Shown here in pieces: positions 55,648 to 63,684 of a stretch of 64,000 nt of DNA; the first letter of the stretch is position 1, and each line of letters begins with the position of its first letter. The DNA is from Fundidesulfovibrio agrisoli (GTDB taxonomy: Bacteria > Desulfobacterota > Desulfovibrionia > Desulfovibrionales > Desulfovibrionaceae). The stretch lies in NCBI RefSeq assembly GCF_022808715.1, contig NZ_JAKZKX010000003.1, forward strand, positions 186,001 to 250,000, written 5' to 3'. The translations under genes were made by a program, and so were the position numbers. The notes under the pieces are model-generated. The model worked only from the letters and a program-made list of their open reading frames with translations. It was not told the DNA's origin and searched no databases.

Positions 55648-56793
55648 TCAGGCCTCGGCGGGCTCGGGGTGGCGGAAGTTCAGCCGGAAGGAGGTGCCCG
55701 GGCCGAGTTCATCCACCTGGAGGTCGGCCTTGAGCTGCTGGGTCAGGTTGAACACGAGCTGCAGGCCCAGGGTGTCCACCCGCGAGAGCTCGAAGCCCTG
55801 GGGCAGGCCATTGCCGTCGTCCTCGACCCGCAGGTGGATCGTCTCCCCGTCGCGGGTCAGGCGCAGGGTGATGACGCCCTGCTCGCGGCCGTTGAAGGCG
55901 TGCTTGAGGCAGTTGGAGATCAGCTCGTTGAGGATGAGCCCGCAGGGGATGGCCGTGTCCACAGGCAGGGATACCGGGTCGCAGGCGATGTCCGGCGTGA
56001 TGGTCAGGCCGGTGCGGCTGTAGGTCTGCAACAGGAACAGGGCCAGGCGCTCCAGGTAGCTGGCCAGGTCCACCCGGCTCAGGTCGTCGGAATTGTAGAG
56101 CTTCTCGTGGACCAGGGCCATGGCCCGGACCCTGGTCTGGCTGTCCAGAAGGCATTCGTTGAGCCGGGGGTCGTCGTGGCGCAGGGCCTGGAGGGAGAGC
56201 AGGCTGGAGACCACCTGGAGGTTGTTCTTGACCCGGTGGTGCACCTCCTTGAGGAGCACCTCCTTCTCGTGCAGCGACTTGAGAAGGGCCTCCTCGGCCA
56301 GGCGGCGCTCGCGCACCTCCTCGGAGAGGGCCAGTGTGCGCGCCTCCACCAGTGATTCCAGGCGCAGGCGGTAGCGCTCGTTCTCCTGGAGCAGGCGGGA
56401 GCGCTCCATGCAGCGGCGCAGCACGTAGTGCAGCAGATCCAGATCCTCGATGGGCTTGGTGAGGAAGTCCCACGCGCCCAGGCGCAGGGCGGCGATGACG
56501 TCGTGGATGTTGCCGGTGCCCGAGATGACGACCACGGGCAGGGAGGGGTGGGACCGCGTGGTCAGGTCCAGCACTTCGAGGCCGCTGACTCCGGGCATGG
56601 AGAGGTCGAGCAGGACGGCGTCGAACGGGCCGTGTTCAAGGGCCTGGAGGCCTTTGGCGCCATCGGTGGCGGTCTCCACGAGGTAGCCCACATCGGAGAG
56701 GTAGGCTTCGATGCTCTCGCGGATGGAGGAGTCGTCGTCGATGCAGAGCACGCGTCCGGGAGGGGGCTTCTGAGCCAGCATCGGATCTGTCAT
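55648..56793 (-). CDS. single-chain receiver-histidine kinase (HisKA_2 type)
   Basis: A 381-residue cytoplasmic signalling protein. An N-terminal receiver (residues 14-130) has CIDDDSSIRES, phospho-acceptor Asp in LLDLSMPGVSG, and FLTKPIE. A coiled coil (about 135-180) leads to a HisKA_2 dimerisation domain (KEVHHRVKNNLQVVSSLLSLQA, about 182-203) and a HATPase_c domain (LILNELISNCLKHAFNG, VEDDGNGLPQG, LGLQLVFNLTQQL). The order REC-kinase, with no sensor, suggests that another kinase phosphorylates its receiver. It lies 15 bases downstream of an L,D-transpeptidase gene. Confidence 0.92.
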   Translation of the reverse strand: MTDPMLAQKPPPGRVLCIDDDSSIRESIEAYLSDVGYLVETATDGAKGLQALEHGPFDAVLLDLSMPGVSGLEVLDLTTRSHPSLPVVVISGTGNIHDVIAALRLGAWDFLTKPIEDLDLLHYVLRRCMERSRLLQENERYRLRLESLVEARTLALSEEVRERRLAEEALLKSLHEKEVLLKEVHHRVKNNLQVVSSLLSLQALRHDDPRLNECLLDSQTRVRAMALVHEKLYNSDDLSRVDLASYLERLALFLLQTYSRTGLTITPDIACDPVSLPVDTAIPCGLILNELISNCLKHAFNGREQGVITLRLTRDGETIHLRVEDDGNGLPQGFELSRVDTLGLQLVFNLTQQLKADLQVDELGPGTSFRLNFRHPEPAEA

Positions 56794-56808
56794 GGCGGGC
56801 CGGGCTCC

Positions 56809-57927
56809 CTAGGGATTGGCCTGGGCCGTGAAATAGGAGGTCGAATCCCCGATGATCAGGTATTTGCCTGGATAGGAGACGGGGCGGCGGTCCTTCTTGA
56901 GCAGCCAGGATTCGGGCTTGGTCTTGGCCCAATGCTCGTAGTTGAGGTCCAGGATGGCGTAGGTGTCCAGGAAGTGGTTGAGCGTGTGGGAGATGCGCAC
57001 GCAGCCCTTGGAGTCAGTGCGGCCGAGCCTGGGCTCGCCCTTGTCCGGGTCGGTGGAGTGCATCAGCAGGCGCATTTGGCTCACTGTGTTACCGCCCTTG
57101 TATTTCTTCACGCTCTTCTGGTCGCCGAAGTCCCAGACGCGGCTGTCCTTGGCGCCCAGGCCGCGCCAGCCCTCCTGGTTGGGGGTGCCCAGCGCCCTGT
57201 AGCCGAAGTTGTCCACAAGGTTCTCGAACACGCCCGTGGGGGTGACGTAGTAGTCCCCGCCCTTTTCCAGGTTCCCGGAGGACATGAGGTCCGCCCCGAG
57301 AAATTCGACGCGCCTGGCGTCCGCGTCGTAGAAACCAACCAGGACGAACTGGGTCTTGGGGTTGCGGTCGGCGTATACGAAATATTGCGACCGTTCGAAT
57401 GCGAGGTCGCGCTGCTTCATCTGGGCGGCCACATCCTCCCGCACGAAGTCGAGGAAGCGCTTGTCCAAGCGGGCCAGCCTGTTGCGGCGGTCCTCCAGGG
57501 CCTGCTGCACCTTGGGGGCGTTCTTCCAGCCCTTGATGTAGCGGTCCATGCGCTCCATGTTGGGCTGCTGCACGGTGCTGGAGAAAATCTTACGCATGTC
57601 GTCCAGTTCGTCGCCGGCGGGAACGGCCGGGGCCTGCTCCAGGGATGCGGTGTTCACCGGTTGCTTCGCCGGGGCCTGGGGCGCGGGGCGGGCCTGCTGC
57701 TGCGATGACGCGTGCGGCAATGGCGGCAGGGGGCTGCCGGGCTGATAGGGCTGGGGCACGCGCTGCGCGCTCCCGGTGGAGGTCTGGCGCGGCTTGTCCG
57801 TGGCGTCCTGCTGGCCGTAGGCAACGTGCCAGCCCACCACGAGGGAGACAGGCAGGGCGAGCCCGGCCAGGAAGGTGAGCGCTGTCTTGATGGTGTTTTT
57901 CGGCTTTATTTTTTTGGGGCTGGCCAT
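56809..57927 (-). CDS. L,D-transpeptidase (YkuD) with N-terminal anchor and proline-rich linker
   Basis: A 372-residue protein anchored by a single helix (about 13-34). A Pro/Gln-rich linker (about 45-100) probably spans the periplasm. The YkuD catalytic domain is at about 185-370, with H290 (LLMHSTD) and S306-K-G-C309 (DSKGCVRIS). Such enzymes form 3-3 cross-links in peptidoglycan. The ATG at 57927 is preferred; a GTG lies 15 bases upstream. It precedes the REC-kinase gene by 15 bases and probably shares its transcript. Confidence 0.88.
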   Translation of the reverse strand: MASPKKIKPKNTIKTALTFLAGLALPVSLVVGWHVAYGQQDATDKPRQTSTGSAQRVPQPYQPGSPLPPLPHASSQQQARPAPQAPAKQPVNTASLEQAPAVPAGDELDDMRKIFSSTVQQPNMERMDRYIKGWKNAPKVQQALEDRRNRLARLDKRFLDFVREDVAAQMKQRDLAFERSQYFVYADRNPKTQFVLVGFYDADARRVEFLGADLMSSGNLEKGGDYYVTPTGVFENLVDNFGYRALGTPNQEGWRGLGAKDSRVWDFGDQKSVKKYKGGNTVSQMRLLMHSTDPDKGEPRLGRTDSKGCVRISHTLNHFLDTYAILDLNYEHWAKTKPESWLLKKDRRPVSYPGKYLIIGDSTSYFTAQANP

Positions 57928-57984
57928 GCGCCGAACCCTCACGGCAACTGGATTTCAAATAAGTATAGACGAATCCGGGCCAAA

Positions 57985-58016
57985 TGAAAAGGGGCGAAAG
58001 CCTGCGCTTTCGCCCC
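57985..58016 (-). terminator. terminator after the NlpC/P60 gene
   Basis: GGGCGAAAGC-CTGC-GCTTTCGCCC hairpin (57991-58016 with flanks), followed on the minus strand by CTTTTC. It separates the NlpC/P60 gene from the downstream L,D-transpeptidase gene. Confidence 0.82.
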
Positions 58017-58055
58017 CGAGTGCCGGCCAGCCGGGCGGCAGTGCCGCCCAAGTGC

Positions 58056-58697
58056 CTAGAATACCCGTCGGGCGCCGGTGTATTTGCGCTCCCAGGTGGG
58101 TTCGTCCAGGCTGGAAATCTTGACGGTGTCTCCGGAGCTGGAGCTGTGGATGAACTTGTTGTCTTCGAGGTAGATGCCGACGTGGGTGATGCGGTGTTTG
58201 TTGCCGAAGAAGACCAGGTCGCCTTTGCGCAGCTGGCTCTTGGCGATCACTTTTCCTTCCTGGAACTGCTCGCGGGAGCTGCGGGGCAGGTTCACCCCGA
58301 GTTTGCTGTACACCCAGGTGGTGAAGCCGGAGCAGTCGAACCCGGTGGAGGGCTCGGTGCCGCCGGGGCGGTAGAGCGTGCCGATCTGGCTGAAGGCCAG
58401 GGCCAGCAGGCGCTGGTTGGTGGTGGAGCCGCTCATGCTCACGAGATCGAACGGGTTCTTGGTCCCCGCGACGACGCTGGGCACCGGGAGGGTGCAGAAC
58501 TGGTTGCCGCCCATGCGCAGGAAGGGAGAGGCTGGTTCGAAGCTGGCGGCGATGGATTCGGTGGAGTTCGTTTCGTCGGCGAGGACTTGTTTGGTGGAGT
58601 ACTGTTTCGATCCGCAGGCGGTGGTGGTGAGCAGGATGGCGAACACAAGCAAGGTGCGTACGCTCATCCAGGGGGCAAGGGGTGTGGTGCGGGGCAT
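58056..58697 (-). CDS. NlpC/P60 family cell-wall hydrolase, probable lipoprotein
   Basis: A 213-residue exported protein. A hydrophobic signal (about 12-27) ends at C28 in LTTTACG, a near-lipobox with Thr instead of Leu at -3, so lipidation is likely but not certain. The NlpC/P60 domain (about 95-213) has GFDCSGFTTWVYSKLG with the catalytic Cys, then THVGIYLEDNKFIHSS with the His. Members cleave D-Glu-DAP bonds in peptidoglycan. GAGG just upstream supports the first ATG at 58697. It stands between two unrelated transcripts; the 399-base gap 58698-59096 shows no supported gene. Confidence 0.88.
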   Translation of the reverse strand: MPRTTPLAPWMSVRTLLVFAILLTTTACGSKQYSTKQVLADETNSTESIAASFEPASPFLRMGGNQFCTLPVPSVVAGTKNPFDLVSMSGSTTNQRLLALAFSQIGTLYRPGGTEPSTGFDCSGFTTWVYSKLGVNLPRSSREQFQEGKVIAKSQLRKGDLVFFGNKHRITHVGIYLEDNKFIHSSSSGDTVKISSLDEPTWERKYTGARRVF

Positions 58698-59096
58698 CTC
58701 TTTCCTCGTCTCCTCTTTTTTCTGGCCGTTGCTAACAGTGTTCGAGAACCGGGCGGAACCCGGAGTGGCTCTGATGGCTTCGGCTTTGATGCGTTAGATG
58801 CTTAATTTGGCGCCCAGGGGAACACATGCTCGGGAGGTGGGGCGCCTGGCGGGTAGGGCTGCGCAACACCTGATGAGCCCATGACCCCGCTTTTGAGCGA
58901 ATCCTTGGTTTGTTTTTTAGTCGCGGCCAAAAAAAATGTCCAGGGTTTTCGTCGATTTTTAACATATTTAGGACAAGTGCCGCTAATCACATACAAACAC
59001 CCATTGCGAGCGGCCGAAAAGGTGATATAAGCTCAGAATTTGACCCAACCGAAAAACGCTTGCGCTCGGACCCCGCCGCAAGCATTCTCGAGCCCC

Positions 59097-60644
59097 ATGA
59101 AAACCTTCGCCATCCTGCCCGGAACAGGCCTGAAGCATGTGACCCGGGACATCCAGCCCGGTTTCAGCCTGGCCCAGGCGCTCTTCGCGGCCGGGGCTTA
59201 CAGGGGCAAGCCCCTTTGCTCCGGCGCTGGCCGCTGCGGGCTGTGCCGGGTGCGCTTCGCCGAGGGCGCGCCAGAGCCCCTGCCGGAGGAAACCCGCCGC
59301 CTGCCCGGCGAGCGACTCCTTGAGGGTTGGCGGCTGGCCTGTCTCCGCCCGCCCGTGCCCGGCAGCGTGGTCGAGGTTGCGCTGGAAGAGCCCAACCCGG
59401 CGGATGGCTTCGAGCTGCCGAGCGCCTGCGACGGCGTGCTGGGCGTGGACCTGGGAACCACCTCGGTGCACTGGCGCTTCGACGGCCCCGGCGGCGTTTT
59501 GGGCGGGCAGTTCCCCAACCCGCAGCTCGGGGCCGGTTCCGAAGTGATGGCCAGGCTCTCGCTGGCCTCGCTGCCGGGCGGGGCAGAGCGCCTCCGCGAG
59601 GCGGTCGCCGCATCCATAATAAAGATCGTCCGCGGGTTGCCCTGCACGCCGAAGCGCATCTGCCTGGCGGGCAACACCTGCATGACCATGCTGGCCCTGG
59701 GCCTGGACGCCTCGGGCCTGGCGGCCGCGCCCTATAGGGTGGATTGGCCGGGAGGGGAGTACGCCGAGCTTGACGCGCGCCTGCCCCGGGTCTACATCCC
59801 GCCGCTCCTCGCGCCCTTCGTGGGCGGCGACGTGAGCGCCGGGATGGCCGCGCTGGCCTTTTCCCCGGCTCTGGGGGACGCCAGGCCGGAGCCCCCGTAT
59901 CTGTTGGCCGACCTGGGCACCAACGGCGAGTTCGCCCTGGAGCTTCCCGGCGGCGAGGTGCTGCTGGCCAGCGTCCCTATGGGCCCCGCGCTGGAAGGCG
60001 TGGGCATGGCCCAGGGAATGCTGGCCGGGCCGCACGCGGCGGTGCGCTTTTCGGCCACGCCCGCCGGGCTCGCGCCCGAGGTGCTGGGCGGCGGCGCGGC
60101 GCGCGGCGTCTCCGGCACGGGCTACGTGAGCCTGGCCGCCCGGCTGCTGGCCGCTGGCGCGCTGACCCCGGAGGGCCGCTTCGACCGCCAAACCGCCTCG
60201 CCCCTGGCCGCGCGCTTTCTCGCCGGTCTGGCGGAAGAGGGCGGCGAGCCGAAACTGGATGTGGGCGGAGCGAGCCTGTACGCCTCCGACGTGGAGGCGC
60301 TGCTCAAGGTCAAGGCCGCTTTCAATGTCGCGGTGCGCTATCTTCTCAAGGAAGCCGGGCTCGGCTTCGCGGCCCTGAAGTCCGTGCTGCTGGCCGGAGC
60401 CCTCGGCGAGCATGTCGCCCCGCGGGATCTGGAGGCCCTGGGCTTCCTGCCTCCTGGCGGCGCGCTCAAGGTCAGGGCCGTGGGCAACACCTCGCTGGAG
60501 GGGGCCTGCCTGGCCGCCGACCGCGAGGACGTGCGGGCCTGGCTGGCGGAGCTGCCCCGCAGGTCCCGGCTGGTGGACGTGGCCGCCCGGCCCGGTTTTC
60601 AGGATTCTTTCATCGGTTCCATGAGGTTCACCCATGCAGGCTGA
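59097..60644 (+). CDS. RACo-like protein: 2Fe-2S ferredoxin domain fused to ASKHA ATPase (DUF4445)
   Basis: A 515-residue protein resembling reductive activators of corrinoid proteins. The N-terminal ferredoxin fold binds a 2Fe-2S cluster through C41-x5-C47-x2-C50 (CSGAGRCGLC) and C82. The ASKHA part shows GVDLGTTSVHWRF (about 133-145), the second phosphate loop LADLGTNGEF and LAGALGEH. Family members use ATP to reduce Co(II) corrinoid methyltransferases in anaerobes. No corrinoid protein or methyltransferase is adjacent, so its client is elsewhere. The first ATG of the family-matching part is used. It overlaps the next gene by 11 bases. Confidence 0.87.
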   Translation: MKTFAILPGTGLKHVTRDIQPGFSLAQALFAAGAYRGKPLCSGAGRCGLCRVRFAEGAPEPLPEETRRLPGERLLEGWRLACLRPPVPGSVVEVALEEPNPADGFELPSACDGVLGVDLGTTSVHWRFDGPGGVLGGQFPNPQLGAGSEVMARLSLASLPGGAERLREAVAASIIKIVRGLPCTPKRICLAGNTCMTMLALGLDASGLAAAPYRVDWPGGEYAELDARLPRVYIPPLLAPFVGGDVSAGMAALAFSPALGDARPEPPYLLADLGTNGEFALELPGGEVLLASVPMGPALEGVGMAQGMLAGPHAAVRFSATPAGLAPEVLGGGAARGVSGTGYVSLAARLLAAGALTPEGRFDRQTASPLAARFLAGLAEEGGEPKLDVGGASLYASDVEALLKVKAAFNVAVRYLLKEAGLGFAALKSVLLAGALGEHVAPRDLEALGFLPPGGALKVRAVGNTSLEGACLAADREDVRAWLAELPRRSRLVDVAARPGFQDSFIGSMRFTHAG

Positions 60645-62085
60645 CACACAGGGCAGATTGCGCAGCGCGCGGCCCCTCTTCATCCAGGCCCCGCCCGAGC
60701 TGGCCGCCGCCCTGGAGGACTACCGCCGCGTGCTGCACACGGCGCACCCCCTCAAGACCAAGCACGGCGCGGGCCTCCCGGCGGACGTCAAGCGCCTCTC
60801 CCTGGCGCTCACGGCGGAGCGCGGCCCCGGCCCGCAGGCCAACTATCTTTCCAATCCGGCCAACCTCTCGGCCTACCTCTATTATTTCCTGCCCTGGAAC
60901 ATCTACCGGGTGTCGCGCCTGCTGCACGGCCTGGCCCTGGACCTGCCGGAGGGCTCCTCCGTGCTGGACCTGGGCTGCGGGCCGCTGACCCTGGCGCAGG
61001 CCCTGTGGATCGCCAGGCCGCAGCTGCGCACGCGCAGGCTGCGCTTCGTCTGCCTGGACCAGACCGGCAGCGTCATGCGCGCCGGCAAGGCCCTGTTCGA
61101 GGCGCTGGCCGGGGAGGCCGGGCAGGCCTGGAGCATCGAGCTGGTGCAGGGGCCGCTGCACAAGGCCCCCCAGGGGCCTTTCCAGCTGGTCGCGGCGCTC
61201 AACGCCCTGAACGAGCTGGCCGGTGGCCGGGGCGAGGAGGGCCGCGACGCCCTGGACCGCGTGGCCGAGGCCCTGACCGGACGCCTGGCGGCGGACGGGC
61301 GGCTGCTCCTGGTGGAGCCGGGCACCCGCCTGGGCGGCGGGCTGCTCGCCCGCCTGCGCGAGGCGCTCATGGAGGAGGGCCTCTACCCCCAGGCACCCTG
61401 CACCCACGACGCGCCCTGCCCCATGCTGGCCCCGCGCTGGCGCTCCTGGTGCCATTTCACGTTTCCGGCCGAGGGCATCCCGGCCTGGCTGGCGCGGCTC
61501 TCCGATTATGCCGACCTGGAGAAGGACAGGGTCAGCCTGGCCTTCCTGCTCATGTCCGGGGATCAGCCCGAGTATAAGGATGCGAACTCCCGGGTGGTGT
61601 CCCACCGTTTCGCCCTGCCCGGCGGGCAGGGGATCTACGCCTGCGCCGAGGACGGCATCCGGCTGATGACCTTCGTCCAGCCCCCGCGCGGTCTGCTCTC
61701 CGGCGCGCTGGTGGAGGCCGAGTTGCCCGAATCCCCCATGCGCGACCCCAAGACCGGGGCCTGGGTCTGCCCGCTGGACGCGGCCGCGCCCGGTGAGGCC
61801 AAGGGGCAGCAGCCTCCTGAAGCGCCCGGCGGCCTTGCCCGCGAAGCAGCGGATCAGCAGCCCAAGGGCCAGACGGGTGATCGCAAGCCTCACGGCGCAG
61901 GCGTTCCCGGACGCCCGCCCAGATCGGGGCGGCCCGCGCCGGGGAAATCCGGCCCCGCCAAGACCGGCCCCGCCAACGCGGGCTATGGTAAAGGTGGCCC
62001 GGCCAAATCCGGTCCGGCCAAAGCTGGTGCAAGACGGGCTGGCCCTGGTGGCCCCAAGGGCTCCAAAGGCCCCCGGGGCAAGTGA
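60634..62085 (+). CDS. Rsm22-like small-subunit ribosomal RNA methyltransferase with basic tail
   Basis: A 483-residue AdoMet-dependent methyltransferase of the Rsm22 / METTL17 family. LDLGCGPLTLAQAL (about 111-124) is the AdoMet motif. The downstream CTHDAPCPM ... WCHF segment (about 255-285) is the family Cys pattern, which in METTL17-type proteins ligates a 4Fe-4S cluster; a later VCPL could complete the set. The final 90 residues are low-complexity Gly/Pro/Ala/Lys/Arg repeats (GPAKSGPAKAG-like), a likely RNA-binding tail. GAGG precedes the start. Its stop overlaps the lipB start. Confidence 0.82.
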   Translation: MQADTQGRLRSARPLFIQAPPELAAALEDYRRVLHTAHPLKTKHGAGLPADVKRLSLALTAERGPGPQANYLSNPANLSAYLYYFLPWNIYRVSRLLHGLALDLPEGSSVLDLGCGPLTLAQALWIARPQLRTRRLRFVCLDQTGSVMRAGKALFEALAGEAGQAWSIELVQGPLHKAPQGPFQLVAALNALNELAGGRGEEGRDALDRVAEALTGRLAADGRLLLVEPGTRLGGGLLARLREALMEEGLYPQAPCTHDAPCPMLAPRWRSWCHFTFPAEGIPAWLARLSDYADLEKDRVSLAFLLMSGDQPEYKDANSRVVSHRFALPGGQGIYACAEDGIRLMTFVQPPRGLLSGALVEAELPESPMRDPKTGAWVCPLDAAAPGEAKGQQPPEAPGGLAREAADQQPKGQTGDRKPHGAGVPGRPPRSGRPAPGKSGPAKTGPANAGYGKGGPAKSGPAKAGARRAGPGGPKGSKGPRGK

Positions 62086-62726
62086 TGCGGGTCGTCGATC
62101 TGGGAACCATAGGCTTCAGCGAGGCCCTGGCCCTGCAGGAGCCCGCCGTGGAGGAGGTGCTCGCCGGGGGCGAGGAGCGCATCTTCGTGCTGGAGCACAA
62201 GCCCGTGGTCACCTTCGGCCGCCACGGGGGCGAGGCCTTCCTGCTGGAGACCCCCGAACAGCTGCGCGCCCGTGGCGTGGAGGTGGCCAAGGCCAGCCGG
62301 GGCGGCAGCGTGACCTGCCACTTCCCGGGCCAGGCCGTGATCTATCCCGTCATGCGCCTCTCGGGCCGCCCTGGCGGGCTCAAACGCTTCTTCGCGGACC
62401 TGGAGCAGGCGGCCATCGACGTGCTGGCCGACATGGGGATTTCCGCCGGGCGCAGCGAGGGCCGCCCCGGCGTGTGGACCGGGCCGCGCAAGATCGCCAG
62501 CGTGGGCGTGGGCGTGCGCCGCTGGGTCAGCTACCACGGGCTGGCCCTGAACGTGGGGCCGGATATTTCCCTCTTCAATGTAGTAACCGCCTGCGGCCTG
62601 CCCGGCGTGGAGATGACCTCCGCCGCCCTGGAGCTCGAACGCGCGGGCCTGCCCGCCGAGCGGGCCGACATCGGGAGCGTCAAGCATGAGCTCGTCCAAG
62701 CCTTCCTGCGCCTCGCCAGAGGCTAG
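62085..62726 (+). CDS. lipB: octanoyltransferase LipB
   Basis: A 213-residue enzyme that transfers octanoate from acyl carrier protein to lipoyl domains. VTFGRHG, KASRGGSVTCHFPGQAVIYPV, RKIASVGVGVRRWVSYHGLALNV with the catalytic Lys, and FNVVTACGLPGVEMTS with the catalytic Cys are all intact. The ATG at 62085 shares a base with the upstream TGA; a GTG three bases earlier is an alternative. The end overlaps lipA by 41 bases, so both lipoate genes are tightly coupled. Confidence 0.95.
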   Translation: MRVVDLGTIGFSEALALQEPAVEEVLAGGEERIFVLEHKPVVTFGRHGGEAFLLETPEQLRARGVEVAKASRGGSVTCHFPGQAVIYPVMRLSGRPGGLKRFFADLEQAAIDVLADMGISAGRSEGRPGVWTGPRKIASVGVGVRRWVSYHGLALNVGPDISLFNVVTACGLPGVEMTSAALELERAGLPAERADIGSVKHELVQAFLRLARG

Positions 62727-63588
62727 CCCCGCGCGGCAGCCGCGCCTGCCCGAGTGGCTCAAGGTCAGCCTCCCGCGCGACGGGTCCTTCGCCCAGACCG
62801 CCTCCGTGGTGGCCGGGCAGGAGCTGCATACCGTGTGCAGGCAGGCCCGCTGCCCCAACATCTTCGAGTGCTTCGGCAAGGGCGTGGCCACCTTCCTGAT
62901 TCTGGGCGGGGTCTGCACGCGCGGCTGCGCCTTCTGCAACATCACCCCGGGCCTCCCGGCCCCGGCTGACCCGGATGAACCCGGGCGCGTGGCCCAGGCC
63001 GCAGCCAAGCTCTCGCTCAAGCACGTGGTGGTCACCTCCGTGACCCGCGACGACCTGCCCGACGGCGGGGCCGCGATCTTCGCCGCCACCATCCGCGCCG
63101 TACGCAATGAATTGCCCGAAGCCAGCATCGAGGTGCTCATCCCGGACTTCCAGGGGGACGAAGCCGCGCTGCACGCCGTGCTGGAGGCCGCCCCCGAAGT
63201 GCTCAACCACAATTTGGAGACCGTGCCCGAGCTCTACGCCACGGTGCGCGCCGGGGCGGTCTACTCCCGCAGCCTGGAGCTGCTTGCCAGGGCCAAGGCC
63301 CACGCCGGAAGGGCGAAGACCAAGAGCGGGCTCATGCTCGGCCTGGGCGAAACCCGCGAGCAGCTCGAGCGTGTGCTGGCCGACCTGGCCCGCGTGGGCT
63401 GCGACATGGTCACCGTGGGGCAGTACCTGCGGCCCTCGCGGCGCAACCTGCCCGTGGTGCGCTACGTGCACCCCGACGAGTTCGCCGAAGTGGCCGAGCT
63501 GGGCCGGAGCCTGGGCATCGCGCACATGTACTGCGGCCCGCTGGTGCGCTCCAGCCACGACGCGCGCGCCCTGCTGGAAGGCTGCTGA
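62686..63588 (+). CDS. lipA: lipoyl synthase LipA
   Basis: A 300-residue radical-SAM enzyme that inserts two sulfurs into octanoyl-lipoyl domains. The auxiliary-cluster motif CRQARCPNIFEC (Cx4Cx5C, about 51-62) and the radical-SAM motif CTRGCAFC (Cx3Cx2C, about 77-84) are complete. GLMLGLGET, VTVGQYLRPSRRNLPVVRYVHP and the terminal YCGPLVRSSHDA are family landmarks; the RSSY-type tail reads RSSH here. It overlaps lipB by 41 bases. Supplies lipoate to 2-oxoacid dehydrogenases or the glycine cleavage system. Confidence 0.96.
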   Translation: MSSSKPSCASPEASPARQPRLPEWLKVSLPRDGSFAQTASVVAGQELHTVCRQARCPNIFECFGKGVATFLILGGVCTRGCAFCNITPGLPAPADPDEPGRVAQAAAKLSLKHVVVTSVTRDDLPDGGAAIFAATIRAVRNELPEASIEVLIPDFQGDEAALHAVLEAAPEVLNHNLETVPELYATVRAGAVYSRSLELLARAKAHAGRAKTKSGLMLGLGETREQLERVLADLARVGCDMVTVGQYLRPSRRNLPVVRYVHPDEFAEVAELGRSLGIAHMYCGPLVRSSHDARALLEGC

Positions 63589-63684
63589 CTCCCGCGCTTT
63601 CCGCCCGGCCCCGCGGTTGCCCGGGGGCGGCTATTGGGGTATACCGCCCCAGTTTCGATCACAGAATCATCAGGAGGTAACGCC

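Noticed and set aside
58698-59096. Possible small RNA or short peptide in the gap before the RACo-like gene
   Set aside because: Some inverted-repeat potential and a 26-codon Pro-rich frame, but no promoter-terminator pair or known RNA signature.
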